A stretch of DNA of 64,000 nt, taken from the NCBI RefSeq assembly GCF_009389715.1, contig NC_052404.1:7648745-7712744 (forward strand), given 5' to 3'. The notes under the pieces were generated by a model that was not told the origin of the DNA, ran no database searches, and was given only the letters and a program-made list of their open reading frames with translations. The stretch is from Phoenix dactylifera. Lineage: Eukaryota; Streptophyta; Magnoliopsida; Arecales; Arecaceae. The translations under genes were made by a program, and so were the position numbers. Shown one piece after another: positions 59,101 through 64,000 of the stretch; the stretch's first letter is position 1, and the number at the start of each line of letters is the position of its first letter.

Positions 59101-60350
59101 CTTTTCTCTCTTGAGAAGTTATGAAGCTGAACGTTATTTAGTTTTTGAGTGTCAAGATGGAATATTGTACTATGGTGATACTGCTCTGAACTAGCCATCT
59201 TTCGTGCCTGAGTACATGGGGCTTACTAACACCACTCCAACAACCTTAGTTTGTGACAATGAATAAGCTTATCCGGAACCATCCAAGTCAGCATGTGTCC
59301 CTGGTTACAACTTGTTGATATTTGACTCTTGGAAGTCCACGATGTCAAAATTTATAAACGTAATTAAGTCAATTAGATATGTAAAGAAAACAATGTACTT
59401 CTGAAGCATGATAGAAAATGTAGACATTGTAGCCACGAAGAGAAAATTAATCAGGGAAGATATTTCCTTTCTTTATTTTGGAAGATTTTATAATTTTAAT
59501 CTATATTTTGGAAGATTTTATATTTCCTTTCTTTATTTTGGAAGATTTTATAATTTTAATCTATATTAGTTGATTAGATAAATATGCACTGTAAGGTCTT
59601 GTTCCTAGATCTTGATATCTTGCTTTTACTTGCCAAATTGTCCAACCTGTCTTGAACTCCAAGTTCCTGTCCATGTCTGCGCCATCGTGAAGATATATGG
59701 ATTGAATACCATGTTTGTGATATGATTTCCCTTAAGTTTTCCTTTTAAAAGATTTCCATGTTTCTTCTTGATTATAAAGACATTTATCTAAGAGCCAACA
59801 TATGTAATATCAACAATTACTATCAGACATTTATGGGACACTTGGTTTAGGCATTTAGCTGATACTGGTACTACCTTTGAATAAAAGTCATAATTTACCA
59901 GAAGAAAATTGTTTGGAAGATCATTCAAGAAGGTCGAACCGGAAAATTATTTATGAATATATATGATCACATATGTATATTTTGATAATTTTCCCTTTCA
60001 CTATCTTTATTATTGTGGTTTGAAAAATTTATCAGAGAAAATCTTGCTTTTTCAGTTTCACATATTTTTCAAGCTTTAAGAAGGGTTCCTTTTTCTTGGT
60101 AATTTCACAGACTTCACTTCCTGTTAATGAAATTGTCAATGGCTTAGCCAAGATGGGATATGATGTAATGCCTTCAGATGATGCTGGTCGATTTGTGTGC
60201 AATTATGTCTACTATCAATCTCTCCGGTTTGCAGAGCAACACCGAATCAAATCTCTCTTTGTACATGTTCCTCTCTTCTTGACAATTGATGAGAATTCCC
60301 AGATGCAGTTTGCTGCTTCCCTTTTGGAGGTACTTGCTTCCTTGCACTAG
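56174..60350 (+). CDS. Pyroglutamyl peptidase I (pyrrolidone-carboxylate peptidase, family C15)
   Basis: Coding exons 56174-56440, 57489-57593, 57700-57747 and 60111-60350, all GT-AG and phase 0, encode 219 aa, the usual plant length. The enzyme removes N-terminal pyroglutamate from peptides and is a cytosolic cysteine peptidase. Visible motifs are ITVHATGFKKFHGVSENPTE at the N-terminus, HFGVNSGATRFAIENQAFN, VMPSDDAGRFVCNYVYY and SLFVHVPLFLTID. The inferred catalytic triad is E104 (AIENQAFN), C170 (RFVCNY) and H192 (FVHVPLF), all present. A 5' UTR exon probably lies at about 54,680-54,932, ending at a donor aaaag|gtgaga. It may be joined to a second one from 56,072 (acceptor gaagcag). Intron 3 is 2.36 kb and holds a tRNA-like sequence and a 60-bp tandem duplication. 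Confidence 0.95.
58224..58306 (-). pseudogene. tRNA-like sequence (tRNA pseudogene or SINE head) in peptidase intron 3
   Basis: On the minus strand the A box tggctgagttgg and the B box gggttcgaatccc are both near-perfect. An anticodon-like stem (ctggt/accag) has a 7-base loop. The segment between this stem and the T arm is about 19 nt, as in class II tRNAs. The acceptor strands do not pair and the loop lacks the usual T before the anticodon, so a working tRNA is unlikely. It may head a SINE extending toward 58,130, but no A tail or target repeat was seen. Confidence 0.6.
59461..59567. repeat. 60-bp tandem duplication in peptidase intron 3
   Basis: The 47 bases starting at 59,461 (tatttcctttctttattttg and on) recur without change at 59,521. 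The unit itself contains a shorter repeated piece, attttggaagatttta. The lack of any difference suggests a very recent slippage event. Confidence 0.9.
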
Positions 60351-63300
60351 TACTTCTCTCGTTTCTACGAAGAAAGGTCCCTCTGCAGAAAGCTCTTTTT
60401 TCCATTCGGACCTTTGACATTTCAAGCGGTTGGGTATTTTTAGGCTAAAGAAAATGCGCATTTGTTTGGTAGTCCAAGTCTTTGTATGTCTTGAAGGTAT
60501 GTGCGCAAAGATGGCTGATGAAATCCACTGGAGAAGTTCATATGCTCGTGTTTGTTCCATCCTCGTATGTGCAGAAAGATGGCTGATGAAATTCCTGTAT
60601 GCTTCGTAGGATGCAAAGCAATGCTTGTGTGTATGTATTTTCGTTAGATCTTTCTTGCAGGACATGAATCTTGTAAAGAAGTCTATATATTGCTCTAATA
60701 AATTTCGAGAAAATTGCTGTTGCCACTCATCTCAGTGGGTGTTATTATGGTTGGCATGAAGTTCGCTGCTATCATCATGCCCACCTTGTCCAGTTTCATC
60801 TATTTTGATTTATATCAACGCTTCATGGAGATTGGATACTATTTTTTCTTGTGATAGCATGACAAATTGAGTAGCACTTCAACAACTCGGCCTTCATTAT
60901 CTCACAGACTAGCTTGAATGCTAGAAAGCAGCAAACTTGTTGCCATTAGATTCAAAGTTTTAATAGCATCCATCCAGATGGGATCTTATTCATGATAAGA
61001 CACATTATCTAAATTAAATTCAGATACCCTAATAGATTGCTCTTCGCTTGGTTAACTTTTTGGGCTGAATGGTGGTGCTACCATCCTGGTACCTTATGAT
61101 GATGAGCATTTACATCTATTTATTTCTTATGTACAAGATCCATGAATGCAAGTTTGTGCCTAGCCAAGACATGAGTTGAGATCTAAACAAGAAGAATGCC
61201 AAATTTCAGGTAATGTGGTACAGGATCAAGTCTTGCAGGCTAGAATGACTTTTCAAATCAGTTCTATGGCAAGTCGGGCGTGGCTGGCTGATATGTTGTT
61301 TGGTGAAGTCCATATAACAAGTGTTTCCACCATCAAACCTCAGCTCTGGCAACCAAACTTTTTTCTCAAGTAGAAAAATTTCCCTTCTTTGCATCTTTCA
61401 TCTGACAGTTCAAACTCATCATATAGAAGTACTCAGCATCCATTTTAACAAATTCACCACAAACCTTGTCAAGAGTCCAGCAGAACTATTGATATGCCAT
61501 ACCCTGATGATGTTCAAATTAATCCAGTCTCCATTTAAATCAATAAGCTTCTTGCGATCAACCCTTTTCTCCATGGCATGTAATGCAAGCATATGATGTC
61601 ATGCTTGTTTTCACCTGACATTTGCTTTCTATTTCTTCGGCTGCTCCTCCTTCCTGGTTAAATTTTTAACCGTTGCCATGTTCCGTGCCAAACAGAAAAA
61701 GGATCATCATATTCAAAAAATAAAAGAGCAGATAACAGTGTCTTCATTAGCATTGAAGGAGATTATTGGCTACAAAAAAACATCGTAGGAAATGAATAAT
61801 AAAATCTTCATCAACTCTCATTATCATTTCTTTAAAATGTCCCGGCGCCTCCATACTTCTAATAATTGTTGCTTGCTTCATTCCGCAAATATTTTTTTCT
61901 GAAGTTCTGAACAAGAATCAGCACTATCAACAGAAAACATAAATATGGACATAACCCTGTTGATAATATTATCATTATGGAATTCCAGCAAGTCATGACA
62001 AGATCACTTAAAATTACAAGTTAATAAACTTCATGAATGTTTTGAGCATATGCCCTTCGGTATAAGGGTTCACTTGTCGTGGATTCAATTCTTCATGTAC
62101 ATGCACACTATGAAGTTGGCCACAGGCTTCTTGAGATTTCAACGAGATTTATCCCCAGTCCACAAAGGCAAGAGGTGAATAACCCCTCTCTGGAGGTGGT
62201 CTCAGTGATGGAGGTAACTTGCCCCATGAAACTCCTGTGTGATCTAAGACCATGTCCCCTGTGTATAACCACAAAAGGAAAAAAAATTAATGCACATGGA
62301 TTAGTTATAGAAAAAATTTACTTGTGAGCATTGCCGTCAGGCAGTAATACACAGAAAGAGGATTTAAAGGTTAAGATTACCAATATCCACCGGGAAACTT
62401 TTAATGGAGTTAAAGCGACGTAGAGGGCTCATGGGCAACAGAAGAGCATTGTGACAGAGTAATTGGATGACAAGGAATTATATGGAACACAAAAGAAGCT
62501 ATAATCATATCTATGTATCAGCATGAGGAATCCTACCATACTAGTTCCACACAAGGTCAAATCTTCTATCTGTGAGAATGAAGATGTCATTACTACAATC
62601 CATCGTACTGATAGTAGCAATCAGGTATCATGTAGTAATATATCTAAATTAGTATAGCTTTACAAATGTCATGCACCTATTTCTAAAATAGTAGAAAATG
62701 ATAGCAAGATTTAGCTTCAAAGTATATGCTAATCAAATATGATAACCTGGATAGGAATCCAAAATCATCAATTTTTAATTTAATTTACTTTTGCCTCACC
62801 ATTTACATTTTCTTCCTAGCTATCTCTTTTTGGTATGCTTTATTTTTTATACATGTATGTAAAACCTAGTGTCTGTTGATTTACCTGACAGAATTCGATT
62901 ACCCAAAAAATTAGGTGATTGTACTGTCTCAACAAAATTCAACCCTGCGAAAAGAAAAAAAAAATAATTGTCAAAAGTTAAAGCAGAAATTTTTGCTATA
63001 ACATTTTCAGCGATGGAACATGGATAATTCTATAAAGCAATTGAATAAATGCCGCGTAAAGTCATGAGCATCCTCATTCTTTTTGTTGAAGTTTCAAAAA
63101 TATTCAGATTTCTTTAGATGTTGGCAATGACATGCCAAAAACATTTCTGAAATATCTGTGCATCCTGTTGTGATATCAAGTAATTGTTTCAACTTTTGAA
63201 GAGCACTTCTGATGCCCATTGATTAAGGGACAGACTTTAATTCAATGTCTACTTGAGCCAGCCAGAAGGAACTCGAGCTGTTAAATGAATCTGAGTAACA

Positions 63301-64000
63301 AATAAGTAAATCTAGTAATATCAAGGGTTAGAAGGGGACTCAATGCAGAGAACCAAATATGGCTTCAAGCATCCATCAAAGTATTGAATCCTCCAATATA
63401 GAGTAGCATCAGAACCCCAATGACAAAGCACTACTCATATTTGGACACTCATTTTCAGTAGACGACTAGTAGGTGCTGCCAGATCCCCCAGCGACAGACT
63501 ACTAATAAACTGACATAAACTATCTGGATGCCAGGTGATGTAAACTTGCTAAGGGTGTAGTCAGATATATCCGGTCTACATCTAATCCATATCTGCTTCA
63601 GATATGAACCAGATACAGATAGAGATGTGGATACATAATTATGCAACTCTTTTTTGGATAAAGATATAAGAAGGATAATCCATATTTATATATGGATGCT
63701 GCATAATATTAATGTATACATATGCCTACCCATTCCAATATCAAGTCCATAATTCATGTTTACATAGCTTTAGATCTATATATTTTCCCATCCAGTTTGG
63801 AGTTGATAATGCCCTTCAAACAACATCCTTTTCCCATTCTCTCTCACCTTTCAAACTTCCCCAAGCTTGCATCCGATGCAAATCCTTGTATACTGACATG
63901 TAACATGGATATCGGTTGCCCTCACTTTGTATTTCTCTTAATCACACTAAGCATAAACATGATTTCAAGTATTTGATTAAGTCCTTGTACTCCTAGTTGT
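60351..64000. other. Peptidase 3' flank and intergenic DNA
   Basis: The first few hundred bases likely include the peptidase 3' UTR, with a short direct repeat agatggctgatgaaat near 60,509 and 60,580. Further right I found no gene on either strand. Around 63,560-63,700 there are several 'atatccat/atggatat' words in both orientations, perhaps a decayed MITE. A possible acceptor and short open stretch near 62,510-62,575 (minus) is too weak to call. Confidence 0.45.

Noticed and set aside
1-64000. CRISPR arrays, operons, rRNA genes
   Set aside because: Nothing of the kind is seen. The window is eukaryotic nuclear DNA with spliced genes.

Overview
This is a window of plant nuclear DNA. Genes have short exons and long AT-rich introns, and they are separated by retrotransposon relics, MITEs, SINE-like sequences and microsatellites. 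The mix of one compact GC-rich gene type (galactinol synthase) with AT-rich, long-intron genes points to a monocot. A palm or a relative is my guess from gene and repeat style; no marker in the window proves the species.

Layout. (1) 1-3,550: intergenic, with a small minisatellite near 425-610. (2) 3,551-10,553, minus strand: six-exon gene for ECHIDNA, the plant TVP23 homologue of the trans-Golgi network. Its 4-kb intron is full of repeats. (3) 10.6-18.4 kb: a transposon-rich stretch with three L1-type LINE 3' fragments, a hAT-like MITE, a possible orphan 3' exon, a probable solo LTR and a SINE with clear target-site duplications. (4) 18,424-32,615: a tandem duplication of a unit of about 4.8 kb. 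Each unit carries an intact four-exon galactinol synthase gene (339 aa, differing at 3 residues). Unit A is also split by a 4.56-kb Gypsy-like LTR element, and unit B keeps the exact empty site. (5) 34,044-37,455, minus strand: three-exon gene for the TRAPP subunit Trs23/TRAPPC4. (6) 37.5-44.5 kb: intergenic, with a textbook hAT MITE (8-bp target duplication), a second MITE and a LINE relic. (7) 44.5-51.5 kb, plus strand: a YTH-domain m6A reader of the ECT family with an unusually long C-terminal tail. (8) 52.86-53.53 kb: an unexplained GC-rich island. (9) About 54.7-60.35 kb, plus strand: a pyroglutamyl peptidase I (family C15) with an intact catalytic triad. (10) 60.35-64 kb: intergenic, with no recognised gene.

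The five gene types are unrelated single-gene functions and not an operon-like cluster: Golgi traffic (ECHIDNA, TRAPPC4), raffinose-family sugar synthesis (GolS x2), m6A reading (ECT) and N-terminal pyroglutamate removal. The most interesting structure is the GolS tandem pair. The duplication breakpoints share a 7-bp microhomology. An LTR element whose two LTRs have diverged by roughly a tenth entered one unit after duplication. Yet the GolS core, introns included, is almost identical between the units, while the upstream MITE portion differs by about 8-9%. That contrast suggests gene conversion over the GolS core.
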